This document shows, piece by piece, positions 1-10,411 of a stretch of 64,000 bases of DNA. Below the pieces are notes generated by a model, which was not told where the DNA came from, searched no databases, and worked only from the letters and a program-made list of their open reading frames with translations. Position 1 is the stretch's first letter. Every line of letters starts with the position of its first letter. The DNA comes from Rhabditophanes sp. KR3021 (taxonomy: Eukaryota; Nematoda; Chromadorea; Rhabditida; Alloionematidae), in the NCBI GenBank assembly GCA_963281155.1, contig CAUJLY010000002.1, positions 7,688,001 to 7,752,000 on the forward strand, read 5' to 3'. The position numbers and the translations under genes were made by a program.

Positions 1-1349
1 GAATGTACGTGGACAATTTTTACGTCGCCTGGTTGAACTGGGATCTAATTTACACAATGTGGAATTATGTCTTTGCCCTGTCCAACCTATCCATCTTTAT
101 TCTCCTTCCATTCGCCTACTTCTTCATTGAATCTCAGGGATTTTACGGAGCGAAGAAACGCCTCAAATCGCGAATCATCGAAGCAGCAACCGTCAGTTTT
201 TTGTTGATCTTTACGGTGACATGTTTAATTGACTTGTTTTATACCTCATACTTTGCCAAATCAATCCCCAATCACAAACACAATTCTACGGATTCTTCAG
301 TTTGGAAGGTGACGCAATTACACTTGACATTACTCAACTTTACGACCGTCAACATTCCGCTCGTATATTCGTTCTGTAGTTTGATTGGTTTGGGTCTATT
401 TTTGATTTCAACGCCATTTGGCTTTTCGAAGATATTTGATTATGTTTATACATTGTTGATTCAACAACAAAACATCAATGTGATTCATGCGGGTGCTTCA
501 ATTGCTCACCACCAACCACCCACTCATTTCCCTTCACCTCCTAAAGAAGGGGGGCCTTTGTCTTCGGATGAATTGAATGGGAAATTGGTATATTTAATGA
601 AACATCAAAGCCAAAACGTTTCTTTTAGGATGCACACACTTCCTTTTACTAATCCGAAGATAGATGCAAATGAAAACACATCACCAAACCCTTCACTAAC
701 AACAGATTGCTCTAATGGAACGTGGCAGGTGCCGAAAAGTATTACAAGTTCGAAAATGATGAAGGTAGTTAGGATATGCCAAAGAAGCCTAAATGTTATC
801 AAGTACCCCTTTTTGCTGGTTGCAATCCTATCTCTAACTGGTCTTTTCGTGTCAATGATAACCATAAATACCCTCAAACTACTGTTTGGCTTCAGATCCC
901 TTCCCGTGTACGTCCAATTCGTAGAAGTAAACTCAAGACACGCCCAAGGAGTAATGTGGGCAATGATAGAAGTGATGGTGATCACTTACATGTTCGTAAC
1001 ATCACTAGCAGGCATCTACAACCTACCTTTCTTAAGAAAAATGAAACCAATAGAATCAAACACTTCCATGACTTCTGTGATCGGAAACTCAACTCTAATC
1101 CTGTGCCTTTCCTCAGCCTTACCAGTAACCTCGAAAACCTTAGGAATAACAACATTCGATCTACTAGGAACGTACGGAACCTTAACATGGCTTTCAAACT
1201 TTCAATTCGTATGGTTTTACAATGTAATCTTTGTAGCCGTAACCATAGCCTGTCTCCTGAACAAATTAACTGCACAAGTTCGGAACGAATTGATGTCTAA
1301 ATTCCAGTACCTTACTGGCTACAAACCTTACCCAGCCAAATTAGATTAA
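1..1349 (+). CDS. LMBR1/LMBR1L-family multipass membrane protein, 3' part
   Basis: Open from the window edge to a stop at 1349; the methionine codon at base 3 is probably internal because the homologous region lies in the middle of LMBR1 proteins. The visible 448 residues contain several hydrophobic helices. Family landmarks are the 'ESQGF' motif after a transmembrane segment (about residue 43) and the C-terminal block with 'IGNSTLILCLSSALPV', 'TLGITTFDLLG' and 'NFQFVWFYN', all matching the LMBR1/LMBR1L (lipocalin-receptor-like) family. The middle (about residues 160-255) is a poorly conserved proline/serine-rich loop where the vertebrate proteins have a coiled coil. The role in nematodes is not established; plasma or endomembrane location is inferred from the family. 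The visible part has no intron, unlike most neighbours. Confidence 0.88.
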   Translation, partial: MYVDNFYVAWLNWDLIYTMWNYVFALSNLSIFILLPFAYFFIESQGFYGAKKRLKSRIIEAATVSFLLIFTVTCLIDLFYTSYFAKSIPNHKHNSTDSSVWKVTQLHLTLLNFTTVNIPLVYSFCSLIGLGLFLISTPFGFSKIFDYVYTLLIQQQNINVIHAGASIAHHQPPTHFPSPPKEGGPLSSDELNGKLVYLMKHQSQNVSFRMHTLPFTNPKIDANENTSPNPSLTTDCSNGTWQVPKSITSSKMMKVVRICQRSLNVIKYPFLLVAILSLTGLFVSMITINTLKLLFGFRSLPVYVQFVEVNSRHAQGVMWAMIEVMVITYMFVTSLAGIYNLPFLRKMKPIESNTSMTSVIGNSTLILCLSSALPVTSKTLGITTFDLLGTYGTLTWLSNFQFVWFYNVIFVAVTIACLLNKLTAQVRNELMSKFQYLTGYKPYPAKLD

Positions 1350-1887
1350 TCTTTAATCACTCAACATATTCCCAAATTCTCCACACCAATCACATGTAGT
1401 AATTTATTTCATACAAAACGCCAAATGATTCTCCACAAACTTATACGGCTGTTCCAATTCATTTTATTAGTATTTTTCGATGAACATTTATGATCTCTTT
1501 TCATCAAAATATATATATCTTTTAGTGTCTTTTTTTATTATACAACGAATATATTTTATTTTACATTTGTTTATTTTGTAATAAAATTTGTGTACTTAGT
1601 GATGGTTAATTATATCTGTTTTAATTATTTTTTTTGATGAAAAAGTGTTACGTCTATACTTACTGTCAATTTGTTCTGGATCAACAACTTAAAGACAAAA
1701 TATAATGAAGTAAGACACGAAGTAAATGAGGCATAAAAACAGCTGTCATTGATTAGCTAAGAAGATGACATTAATCACACACATCTTATAAAACTGCTAA
1801 AAACAAAGGCGTATATCCCTATATTCAAAATATACTTCGAGTTGATCTTTTGCCTATATTCTATATATATATTAATCCAACTACGTC
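1350..1887. other. Intergenic, no gene seen
   Basis: AT-rich spacer between two plus-strand genes. A TA-rich stretch lies just before the next start codon (about 1850-1875). No coding signal or repeat was recognised. Confidence 0.6.
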
Positions 1888-2818
1888 ATGGATCCAGCCT
1901 TAAAAGAAGAGGAAACCAAAATAAAGGAGCTATTTGATTCTCTTCAGATCTTAGCACAAGAAGGAGAAATCCCAGTTCAAGCTTTTTCCATGTTAATCAA
2001 GTCTTCCAATTCGAAAGTCATCTGTGAACAATTACATCACAAATGGTTGAGTGATGTGCAGTTTGTTGTTTATGCACCTAAGATAATTATGTTTCTTCAT
2101 AATGTAAGTTGAATACGTTTTTAGGCAACAATTAGACTAATTTAATCAATTGCAGATGGATAAAAGAGATGTTGCTTTGGCGTCAGGTTGTCTAGCTTTG
2201 TTAATAAATGACTACAAGAATTGGAACGCCATAAGGAAGAAATGTCCTTTGATGTACAGAAATTGTGTACGTGCAATCTGCGAATTCTACCCAATTTACA
2301 CAAAAATAGATTCATATGTGGCGGAATCTCTAATAACTCCGATGTTCAATTCCTTAAACATTCTCCTGGACTTTTCTCCAACAGAAGAAGATGTGGAGTG
2401 CATGATAGATTTGCTAATAAAATTCGGTCATTTATTCTCAAATATAGATTCGAGTGAGTGTGACGGTTTAGTGATGAAGATGCGGAAGATCCTTTGCTGT
2501 GACAAAGTCAATTTATCTTCCAAAAGCAGGTACCGTGTGTTGCAAGTTATTGACTTTTGGACCTACTCCTGGGACAAACGTATCATTCCGGATTGTCTAC
2601 TTGAGTTTCATTCCGAATTTTACAAACAACAAAATGAGCAGAATATAAAAAATAGTGGGTTTGATGTTGATGATGGGGATAGTTTGATAGACGAGAATGA
2701 AACCACCAAACTAACTGCAATCGAAGTGGGCAAAGAAGATGCTGAGGAAGGATCAAATTTTGAAAATGTCATAATTAAGGTTTTGATGAGAAGTGATAAT
2801 AAAGAGTCTGCTGTGTAA
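1888..2818 (+). CDS. MIF4G-like domain protein (two exons)
   Basis: Exons 1888-2103 and 2156-2818, joined across a 52-bp GTAAGT..CAG intron in phase 0, give a 292-residue protein. It is alpha-helical with the pattern of a small single MIF4G/HEAT domain, as in MIF4GD/SLIP1, PAIP1 or the CTIF C-terminus: an amphipathic start ('LFDSLQILAQEGEIP'), then 'LASGCLALLINDYKNW', 'CVRAICEFYPIYTKID' and 'DLLIKFGHLF', and a 'KSRYRVLQVIDF' helix. The acidic tail after about residue 250 looks disordered. By family it would bind translation factors, but exact orthology is not clear. The start was chosen because it is the first ATG and opens the domain. Confident as a gene, moderate for the domain name. Confidence 0.72.
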
Positions 2819-2941
2819 ATGATTATTTTTATAATTATAAAAGCATACTTTAACAAAAAGTTGTTTAATAATCAGTTGTTAACAATAAATAAATAAAATA
2901 TATTAAATAAGCATCTAAGTAGTGGATAATAAATACCTAGT

Positions 2942-3847
2942 TCATCTCCCCCATTTAGCGCTTTTTGTAATAATATCCTCATCGTCAAAATTAGAAATCA
3001 ACTCACAATCGAACAAAAACTTGGTACACCTTTCCGCATCATAATCAGGCCCGAAAGGATTGCAAAGAACGTTAGCGAAATTCAAAAATTGAATACATTG
3101 TTGATGAACAATAACAGCCTTATCCATTAACTGCGACAACTCCTCAGCCTCATTCTGCCTCTTTTCAGCATCACAAAACAACTCATATCGTTGACACCAT
3201 TCGGCTGTATGAAGACCTCGTTTGTTGACCAAACATTGATAAGGATTGCAATGACATTGTTGAATTAATCTGTCGACTTCGGGATTTTTTGTGTTGTTGT
3301 AGTAGTCACAGTGTTGTTGAGTATGTAAAGCACATCCACATCTGTCTTTTGTGGCACAGAATTTTTGGTACAGATGGAATTCTTTGTCGCACCACTTTTC
3401 ATTGGGGTAATTGACTTTCCCACAAACTTTTTTAAATCCAATGCAAAAAGAAGCTAAATGGAGGGGAAAGACGTTGTTGGCACAGGTGATGATGTAAGCA
3501 TCTAGATTAGAATAGCAAAATCGATCTCTTGCAAATTGTGAGGTCAGGCGACAAAAGACATTCAATCGCAAGGGAAATGTATTGTCGATGATCATTAGTT
3601 GACTACCTTTTTCTTCTCCATTCTCTTGGGGAGCTTTTCCTTCTGTTGGCGCCATCATTTCTTCGATTTTCGGTTCCTTTTTGAGAGGAGTCTTTTTGTC
3701 GGGAAGTAGTTTTTGGTTTCCGATTAAATCAGAAAAGGTGTTTAAGGAATTTAATTTGGATCCTGCTGAGGGGGGTGGTTGTGATGAAGTAACATCCAAT
3801 TGGAAAAAGATTAAAGCTAACAAGGAATGGATTGTTTGAAAGTACAT
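2942..3847 (-). CDS. Secreted cysteine-rich protein, nematode orphan
   Basis: A single exon of 301 residues. I use the ATG at 3847 because it starts a clear signal peptide ('MYFQTIHSLLALIFFQL'); an in-frame ATG ten codons upstream would place charged residues in front of it. After a linker rich in proline, lysine and glutamate (about 25-85), the rest holds about 20 cysteines with spacing such as 'CGCALHTQQHC' and 'CHCNPYQCLV', suggesting a disulfide-rich extracellular fold. No known domain is recognised. The convergent gene 1888-2818 ends 123 bp away and a small ORF starts divergently at 3889. Function unknown. Confidence 0.7.
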   Translation of the reverse strand: MYFQTIHSLLALIFFQLDVTSSQPPPSAGSKLNSLNTFSDLIGNQKLLPDKKTPLKKEPKIEEMMAPTEGKAPQENGEEKGSQLMIIDNTFPLRLNVFCRLTSQFARDRFCYSNLDAYIITCANNVFPLHLASFCIGFKKVCGKVNYPNEKWCDKEFHLYQKFCATKDRCGCALHTQQHCDYYNNTKNPEVDRLIQQCHCNPYQCLVNKRGLHTAEWCQRYELFCDAEKRQNEAEELSQLMDKAVIVHQQCIQFLNFANVLCNPFGPDYDAERCTKFLFDCELISNFDDEDIITKSAKWGR

Positions 3848-3888
3848 CTTTTGAACTTCACAAATAGATAATCGCAATAACGTTAGGA

Positions 3889-4056
3889 ATGGCGGTAGAT
3901 AATATTGAAAGACAGCACGTTTTGAAAAGGAAACGTCTTAAAAAGACAAAGGATGTCATGTTGTGGAAGTTGGTGATGAGAAAGTTAAAGTCATCAAATG
4001 GTGATCATATGCCCTTCAAACAGGTTTCCATTTCTTTTAGATATATTTCTACTTAA
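3889..4056 (+). CDS. Possible short ORF or first exon, 55 residues
   Basis: The ATG at 3889 opens 55 codons of very basic protein ('RKRLKKTK' near residue 13). It starts 41 bp from the divergent secreted-protein gene. Amino-acid use looks like a nuclear or ribosome-associated peptide, but there is no recognised homology and no clear donor site to a further exon. It could be chance. Confidence 0.25.
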   Translation: MAVDNIERQHVLKRKRLKKTKDVMLWKLVMRKLKSSNGDHMPFKQVSISFRYIST

Positions 4057-4424
4057 TTAGGTATAGTAATGTTGTTTAGGATTATAGTTTAGGTGAAGTG
4101 GCTAGCTAATATCTTTGAATGAAGGTAGAATATAAAATGTGGATGATGTTAGTGTAAATATGTCAACAAGATGACAATCAACATCCCATAATTGAGTTAA
4201 TTCGATGGTGGCAATAATTTAAATAACACCCTACATATCATTTGTACAGCCCGTTTCCTATTCAGACTGAAACTAAATCGAAAAAGCTACCTTCCGTTCA
4301 CGAAACAAACAAAAACTTGAAAGTTGTGAACTGGTAAAGGTATGAGCGTTCCTTTAGATCAGGTTTAGCTGCAACAATCTCTATTTAAGCAACCAAATAT
4401 TGTGACATTAATAATATTTTGATC

Positions 4425-4945
4425 ATGAAGTTTCTAAGTGTTGGAAGTGTATTTTTGATGGGGTTGGCTGTTGGAGCTGTTGAGGATGGTGGCATGAGTA
4501 AGTTGGAGGTATTTATGAGTTGATTAATGCAATTTTAGAAGATGGTGCTGTCATTAGAATGCCAAATTCAAGAGGAAGTGGATTTTTATACTCACCAGTC
4601 CTGAAAGACACTCAAAAAGTAAAGTACTTCACACCACCAGCTGAAATAGCTAATCATGGCCTGTCTCCCCAAATATACGATGCTCTCTTCAAGCCAATAA
4701 AAAAAGAAGGACCTAAACTGGTCATCAAAACAGATGTAACACCAGAAGAATTTGCAGCCTTCGCCGCATATCCCCACTCACAAAAAGGCAAAGCAAATGA
4801 ATTGAAAGCAACATCAATCGTAAAACCATCTGAAAGTACTCCTCAACTAAAATCAACTCCAATCACAAAAACAGATGGTGGTTTACAACCTGTCAAGTTT
4901 TCAATTCACAAAATAGATAAAACTAAGTTGCGAAGGAGATTTTAA
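4425..4945 (+). CDS. Small secreted protein of unknown family (two exons)
   Basis: Exons 4425-4497 and 4539-4945 are joined over a 41-bp GTAAGT..TTTTAG intron (phase 1), giving 159 residues. Exon 1 encodes a signal peptide ('MKFLSVGSVFLMGLAVGA'). The unspliced path hits a stop inside the intron, which supports splicing. The mature part has no cysteines and a hydrophilic, Lys/Pro/Thr-rich second half ending in a basic 'KLRRRF'. The ORF continues in frame from 4539 without interruption. A polyadenylation signal (aataaa) lies near 5006. No family recognised. Confidence 0.6.
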
Positions 4946-5077
4946 ATTGATAATAACCTTTTGAAGGAAACTTTAATTCATTTTTTTATATAATCTATCT
5001 TTTGTAAATAAACAACGAAAAAGAAATAAACCTTTTATTTTGGCATCAAGTAAATATATCAGTATTTCATCCATTAT

Positions 5078-6090
5078 TTATGAAATGAAATTGTCCGTTA
5101 TTGAAGGCATAATCTTCTGACTTTCCCAATCGTAAAGGTGTTGGTGCTTGATTTTGCGTTTGTGCATCATGCCTTCGAAGATAGTGAATAACTTGGCATA
5201 GTCAGGGCGAGTCGCATATTCAAAGGTACGGAGGTAATTAGTCACTTGAATGTAGTCCTCGAATTGCGGAAACAAAGACGCGTCTTTGGTTTCTTCCTTA
5301 GACTTCAAGACAATATCCTTGTCATCGTTGACGTCCTCCCATGGCAATAGCTTGATCAATTCAGCCAAGATGTACATCAAACTCCAGAGGTCATCACTTC
5401 GTCCTTGTTCGGACTTCTTGAGAGTGTTGATGGAGGAGTACTTCAAGGTTCCACGGAAAAGGGCGTCTTGTCTGGCGGTACGATGAACTAATTTTCCATC
5501 CTTGACAATAGTGTATTCGCGACCAAGACCAAAATCCAAAATATAAACCATCCTATTGCGATCCAAATCTATTCCAATTGCAAAGTTGGAAGGCTTGACA
5601 TCTCTATGGACGTAGTTTACGTCATGCACCTATTTGATTGAGTACAAACATTGAACGCCACATCTAATAATAGTAGAAGCAGTAACACGTTGACACAGCT
5701 GGTACAATTCACTTAAATTATGTCCGAGAGAGTCATTACGATGTAGGAAACTTATCCTTCTTGCCAGATGAAATGAAGTTGACACAGCACTTCCTATTGT
5801 TGAAGGCTCTTAGAATTCTGGCTTCTAATTTGAGGACAGTCCCACCAGCGACGTTGTTGTTTTCAGCTTTGAGGCCAGCGAAGATTCCCTGTTTTGCGTC
5901 TTTTACTTTGAATACACTGCCACAACCTGAAATTAGCTAATTATAATATCCAAATTTATTATTGCTCACCTCCTGAAGACAGTTTCTTCACAATTTTGAA
6001 TCTTTTTCCGACCAATAGCCCAAGATCCAAGTCAATTGGACCTTCATCGTTCGGTTCGGCGGGAGGAGGTGTAGTTGATGGTTGGGGCAT
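5078..6090 (-). pseudogene. Casein-kinase-1/TTBK-like kinase, broken
   Basis: The ATG at 6090 opens a kinase N-terminus ('LLVGKRFKIVKKLSSGG' is the glycine-rich loop), with a 43-bp intron at 5927-5969 placed inside that loop. Downstream are a lysine in 'AGLKAE', the catalytic 'YVHRDVKPSNFAIG' and 'ILDFGLGREY' (DFG), then the CK1-type C-lobe 'RQDALFRGTLKYSSINT' and 'GRSDDLWSLMYILAEL'. Between the lobes the frame breaks: about 5745-5755 and 5720-5730 each need a one-base shift to keep the 'YIVMTL' and 'GHNLSELYQ' segments in line, and a TAG sits where CK1 proteins have Gln or Asp just before 'VHDVNYVHRD' (about 5630). These breaks argue for a pseudogene of the nematode-expanded TTBK-like group; an assembly error could explain the shifts but less easily all three lesions. 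Confidence 0.8.
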
Positions 6091-6557
6091 TGCTGGAAAA
6101 TAACGGAAAGCACCTATGATTTATTTTCGTAGTTTAGTCACTCTAAATAGACTCCAAATCTGCATTCTTAAAATTATGCTTATTTTGCAAATAAACAAAT
6201 TTCTAATTTTTAAAAGCAATTATACAAACACACAAAAGCATATCTTTAAAATACCAACACTTTATAAACATCCTTCATTTTTAAATAATGTCTGCCCATT
6301 TTATGAATTGACTCACATACAAATATTATCCTTTTTAAAAATGGGTGTGGTGTACGTACATACATTTGGTAGACGACAACATATGCACCTATATACTACT
6401 AGTATACGAGCGAGTGGGTGATGGGAATTATCCCCAATCAATCCCAAACAAAAAACCCATCGTTGCCCTACACAACAGTCCCACTTTCCATTGCATCATT
6501 CCAATTTTGGTGCGACCGTTTTTGAGAGCTTTTGTGGGACAATTGTTATAAGTTGAT
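6091..6557. other. Intergenic, no gene seen
   Basis: Spacer between the divergent kinase relic and the hAT-derived gene. It includes short repeats of the ttataaac type and a pyrimidine-rich stretch (6450-6500). Short ORFs here do not look coding. Confidence 0.5.
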
Positions 6558-8783
6558 ATGGATGGGGGTGTAAGTTGTGTTTTAAGCCTGTAAATTTTAA
6601 TCAGTTTTGTTTAGGAAACCAGAAAACGGATGGGCAGCAGCCTTTCTGATGTTGTTGAATTACCACCTGAAAAGGAAAGAAAGAAAGAAGTGTCACCCGA
6701 TCCACAACATGTCTTCCTTCCTAATATCGATATCAATTCTATACTTGAGACTTTTGGTCGACTTACTGAGCCTCGTCGTTTCCCCGAAAACGAGGAAGAA
6801 AGCTTGAATGTGAGTGATTCTACTTCACGAAAAAGATATAATGGAAAGTACGATAAACACGCTGCCAAAATCGAGGGGGTAGGTCGAGACAAAACGTTTA
6901 CCTGTCTTTATTGCCCCGTTAATTGCAAGCCTATCAATTTCAACGGCACTTCTTCTGTTAATAGACATCTACAAACTTACCATCCGAATGAGTGCCCGGA
7001 ATTGATGGTTGCTAAGGATGCCGCCCCGACCTCCGAACGACTTCATGTTTATCACCCTAAGATTCCTCAATTTCATCACAGAAGCGGTAATCAACACACC
7101 AATGCTAAACAAGTAAGTAAAGAATGGCTCCAACCACAAGTCCTCCCTAATAATCATGAAAGGGAGCATGTCTCAAAGAATGACGAATCCACTTCATCCG
7201 AAGACAGACTTCCCAATCATCTCGAACTAGAAAAAGATACCGTTGCCATGTTTGTTGAATGTGATCTCAACTACAAAGACGCTGACAATGAATATCTGGG
7301 TGTTTGTGTCAAAGATAAATTAAAAGTATCTAGTCCTGCCTTGAAAGATTACATCATTAGATATGCACAAAAACTTCAACATATGTTAGTTGAAGTGGTT
7401 GGGGGCTTGAATTGGTCAGCTACCATTGATTACAACGAGAGTATGGATTGTTATAGTTTGGTAGCACATGTTTTGACGGAGAATGGGGCGAGAGTGTATC
7501 CTGTTGCTGTGTTTAGGATTCAGGTGGGTGAGAGTGAGTGTTTGAAAAAGAAGGTCAATAAAGTGCTGAATAAGATCAAATTGGGAAGACCGACTGTTTT
7601 TCAAATTGGGGAGAAGGTGGATGTTGCCGAGTTTTGTCAAGGGATGGATACTCCTTTTGTTGGGTGTAGTATTGCTAAATTAAGTTTAATTACAAAGAAA
7701 GTTTTCAAATGCTCTATGATCCGTACTTTGGTTAAGAAACTAAAAAAAGTTGAAAGTATCTTGGCTTTGTCTAGTCTTAAGAGGAAAGTTATCTATGAAG
7801 CCTCTTTCAAAAATGATACTTTTAAATGGCCAAAACTTGTCTTCAGCAAAGAAACTAAATTTTTTGGGTTTGATTTATTCTTAATTTCTTTGTTTCCTTA
7901 CTTGGATGTTTTGAATCTGATCAATTCTGGCATTTATTTTAATGAATCTGAACGAGTGATGATTTGTGTACTGGTTTCGGTTTTAAAATGTTTTAAGAAG
8001 ACTTTAAGTTATTTGAGTTATGAGTCGGCAGCGATGATACTTATTTGCAATGATAGGTTAATTGAAAGCATTGCAAAAGTGGAGTTGAGAATTACCTATC
8101 CAATGAGAGTTAATGAAGACCTGTTTGAAGATAGAGATGTCGATGAAGACGATTACTGGTCTGACGAAAGTATGGTCAGCAATTCAGAGGATGAAAAGAG
8201 AAGTGGAATCTTCAACAACAATACGACCTTCGAACATAAGGACTATGACTTAATTAGAACAGATTTCATTGAGCATTTAAAATTGTACTCAAACGAATTG
8301 AAAAGAAATGAATTTATTAGAAAAGCAATGTTCCTTGACAAGAGAACTATCCTGGCATGTAATTTTGTCTTAGACGATTGGAAATTAATAGACAGCTCCT
8401 TGAAAGTAGAACATCATGCTTTATACGAGCTTTACACAAATCCAGCCGAAAGTGTAATCTCCCTAAATAGCAATGAAGTAGTTCCTGTCAAAAAATACCA
8501 TCCATCCTCAAACTCATACAACAGCCAAAGCGAATGGAATGAATTTGTCACTTTTCTCAAAGATAGGCAATCTCTCGACTACACGATGCTTTCCAAATAC
8601 ACACATGGTTTTAGACTTTGTCAAAAGTATTATGCACCCGCAACTAGTGTCAATGCCCAAGAAGCCTTCTCACCGATTAAAGCAACCTATCCTCCAAATT
8701 TATCTTTCAATGTTTTATCATCTCAAATGCTTTTGAAAAAGAATTTTCAATTCTTTATACACAATGTTAGTCTCAAACAATAA
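6558..8783 (+). CDS. hAT-transposase-derived protein with BED-type zinc finger
   Basis: A 12-nt first exon (6558-6569, encoding MDGG) joins in phase 0 across a 45-bp GTAAGT..TTTAG intron to 6615-8783, giving 726 residues; without it the start would be the ATG at 6630. A zinc finger of BED type lies near residues 98-125: C-x2-C ('CLYCPVN'), then H-x4-H in 'RHLQTYH'. The central part is helical with an acidic 'EDRDVDEDDYW' segment. The C-terminus ('ALYELYTNP' to 'LCQKYYAPATSVNAQEAFSP' and on) follows the hAT dimerisation domain, including the Pro-Ala-Thr-Ser core. The frame is open over 2.1 kb, unlike the decayed hAT pieces elsewhere in the window, and I see no obvious terminal inverted repeats. 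It may be a domesticated DNA-binding protein or an immobile transposase; inference only. Confidence 0.75.
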
Positions 8784-9011
8784 TGCATATTTAGAAAGTG
8801 ATTTGATAATTGTTTTATTTATATATCATGTTTATAATAAAGGATGTTACCTTGTTGTATTTTCCTTTCGTCGTGGTGTCCTTTGGTTGTGTCAAAGAGG
8901 GCTCGTTATCAATAATAATAAAGACAAAGTCAAATTAAAATACATTTATTTCGTATTACTTTTAAAAATTTGCCAATAAATGGACGATTTTACATTCTTT
9001 TGAGATATCAT
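8784..9011. other. Convergent 3' spacer
   Basis: Short AT-rich spacer between convergent genes; likely 3' UTRs. Nothing else seen. Confidence 0.5.
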
Positions 9012-10134
9012 TTACTCATTCGTTTCCATGGCACTTTCTCTCGATAGGATGATTAGCGAGAGTGCCGATTCAATATCCCCATTAGTCATCCTAAGATGGG
9101 CGATGTTTTCTTCAACGTTTGAAAAGCCGAATTCTTGCATTTGGCGGAGAGCCTCTTGATACACCACTCTTTCATCGACGTCCGGAACAGGTACTGGGGC
9201 AGGAGCTTGTGCAGCAGGTTCAATTTGATTCATTAAATTCGACAAATTATTGAATTCCTGGCCTTGACGCGGCGGATTGTTTGCGATGTATTGACGTTGA
9301 GCTCTTTGCATCAATTCTCTGGTGGTTCGAATGTTTTGGGCAGGATTGTTCGTAGTGTTGCCGTCGTGGTGGATCAACCTCAGAGTCTCTACCATGCTTT
9401 TGACCATCCTTTGGAATTCTGGGGCCTCACGGAATTGGGCAAAATCCGGATTGTTTGGCAGGCCCGCCAAAACATCATTCATTACTTTTTCTTTGAAAGG
9501 CAGCATGTTAGTTTCCCTCATCGTAACATTCATGTCATACATAAAATGAAACACACCTGGATATTTGGTGAAGTAATCAAGGTTCTTTGTTTTCAACAAG
9601 TGCAGGCCAAACTGATGGTCGCTTATTGCACTGGTAAAGGTTTCATCCTCGAAATAAATTCTATTTTTGTCGTTGAACGCCGCTCTGTTACTATTGTTTT
9701 TCCAGATCTTGATAAAATAGTCATAGAAATTCTCATTGAAGTTAGACAGAGACTCGTACAGTTCGCCCACTGTTTCTTCATTTATTAAGGTGGTTCTGTG
9801 GACGTGTTCCGGGACTGGTTGATTCCATTTGACTGCAAGTACCAGTGAAGGGTACCCTTTACAATCGTCCTGCTCCTTTTCAAATAACCCAGCAAAAAAG
9901 TCTTTTATTGTGCTGTTCCAACCAATTGTCTCCATGCCATAAGTCAACCCTAAATCAAATAACAATACATTTATTCAAAATAAAAACAGACTTACCATAC
10001 TCATAATTACTTTCCACCAATTTAGGCACACTATTTTCATTCACCAGTTTGTTGATAATCTCTCCAGCCTTATCATCAGGAGAAACTTTGAATCTAATAC
10101 ATTTTCCTTCCCCATAAAATCCAATAGACACCAT
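9012..10134 (-). CDS. UBL/UBA-domain ubiquitin-adaptor-like protein (two exons)
   Basis: Exons 10134-9996 and 9949-9012 join across a 46-bp GTAAGT..TTTAG intron in phase 1, giving 358 residues. The first about 90 residues look like a ubiquitin-like fold ('MVSIGFYGEGKCIRFKVSP' start). Residues about 205-235 ('NNPDFAQFREAPEFQRMV') resemble an STI1-type segment. The C-terminal 45 residues ('ALRQMQEFGFSNVEENIAHL', then 'NGDIESALSLI') are a typical UBA domain. The architecture is like UBAC1 or ubiquilin relatives that carry ubiquitinated clients to the proteasome, but the order does not fix which. An in-frame ATG 24 codons upstream (10206) is possible but adds a basic tail before the UBL strand. 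Confidence 0.72.
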
Positions 10135-10206
10135 TTTGTATGAATGTGCTAAATAAGATTTCCGATGTTTAAAAAATTTGATGATGTCAAATATGAGTGG
10201 AGACAC

Positions 10207-10411
10207 GTCACTTTGCTTTTCTCGGTGAGATATGGCTGTTGATGATGATTAACCTACTATATCATGTGTGGTTGAATAACAATTGCAAGAAGGGACAGTT
10301 GTTTTTAATCATTTTAGACAAATGCACTCATATATATCGTTTTAAGTATTTATTAAGTTAATGAAGACACCAAAAATTGTACATACATCAAGAATACAAG
10401 GATTATTACGA
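10207..10411. other. Short spacer
   Basis: Spacer between two minus-strand genes; no further feature seen. Confidence 0.5.

Noticed and set aside
605..1300. ORFs on both strands inside the LMBR1-like gene
   Set aside because: They overlap a strongly conserved coding frame and have no family resemblance; shadows.
9264..9788. Long plus-strand ORF opposite the UBL/UBA gene
   Set aside because: Antisense of a conserved frame; no start context or domain.
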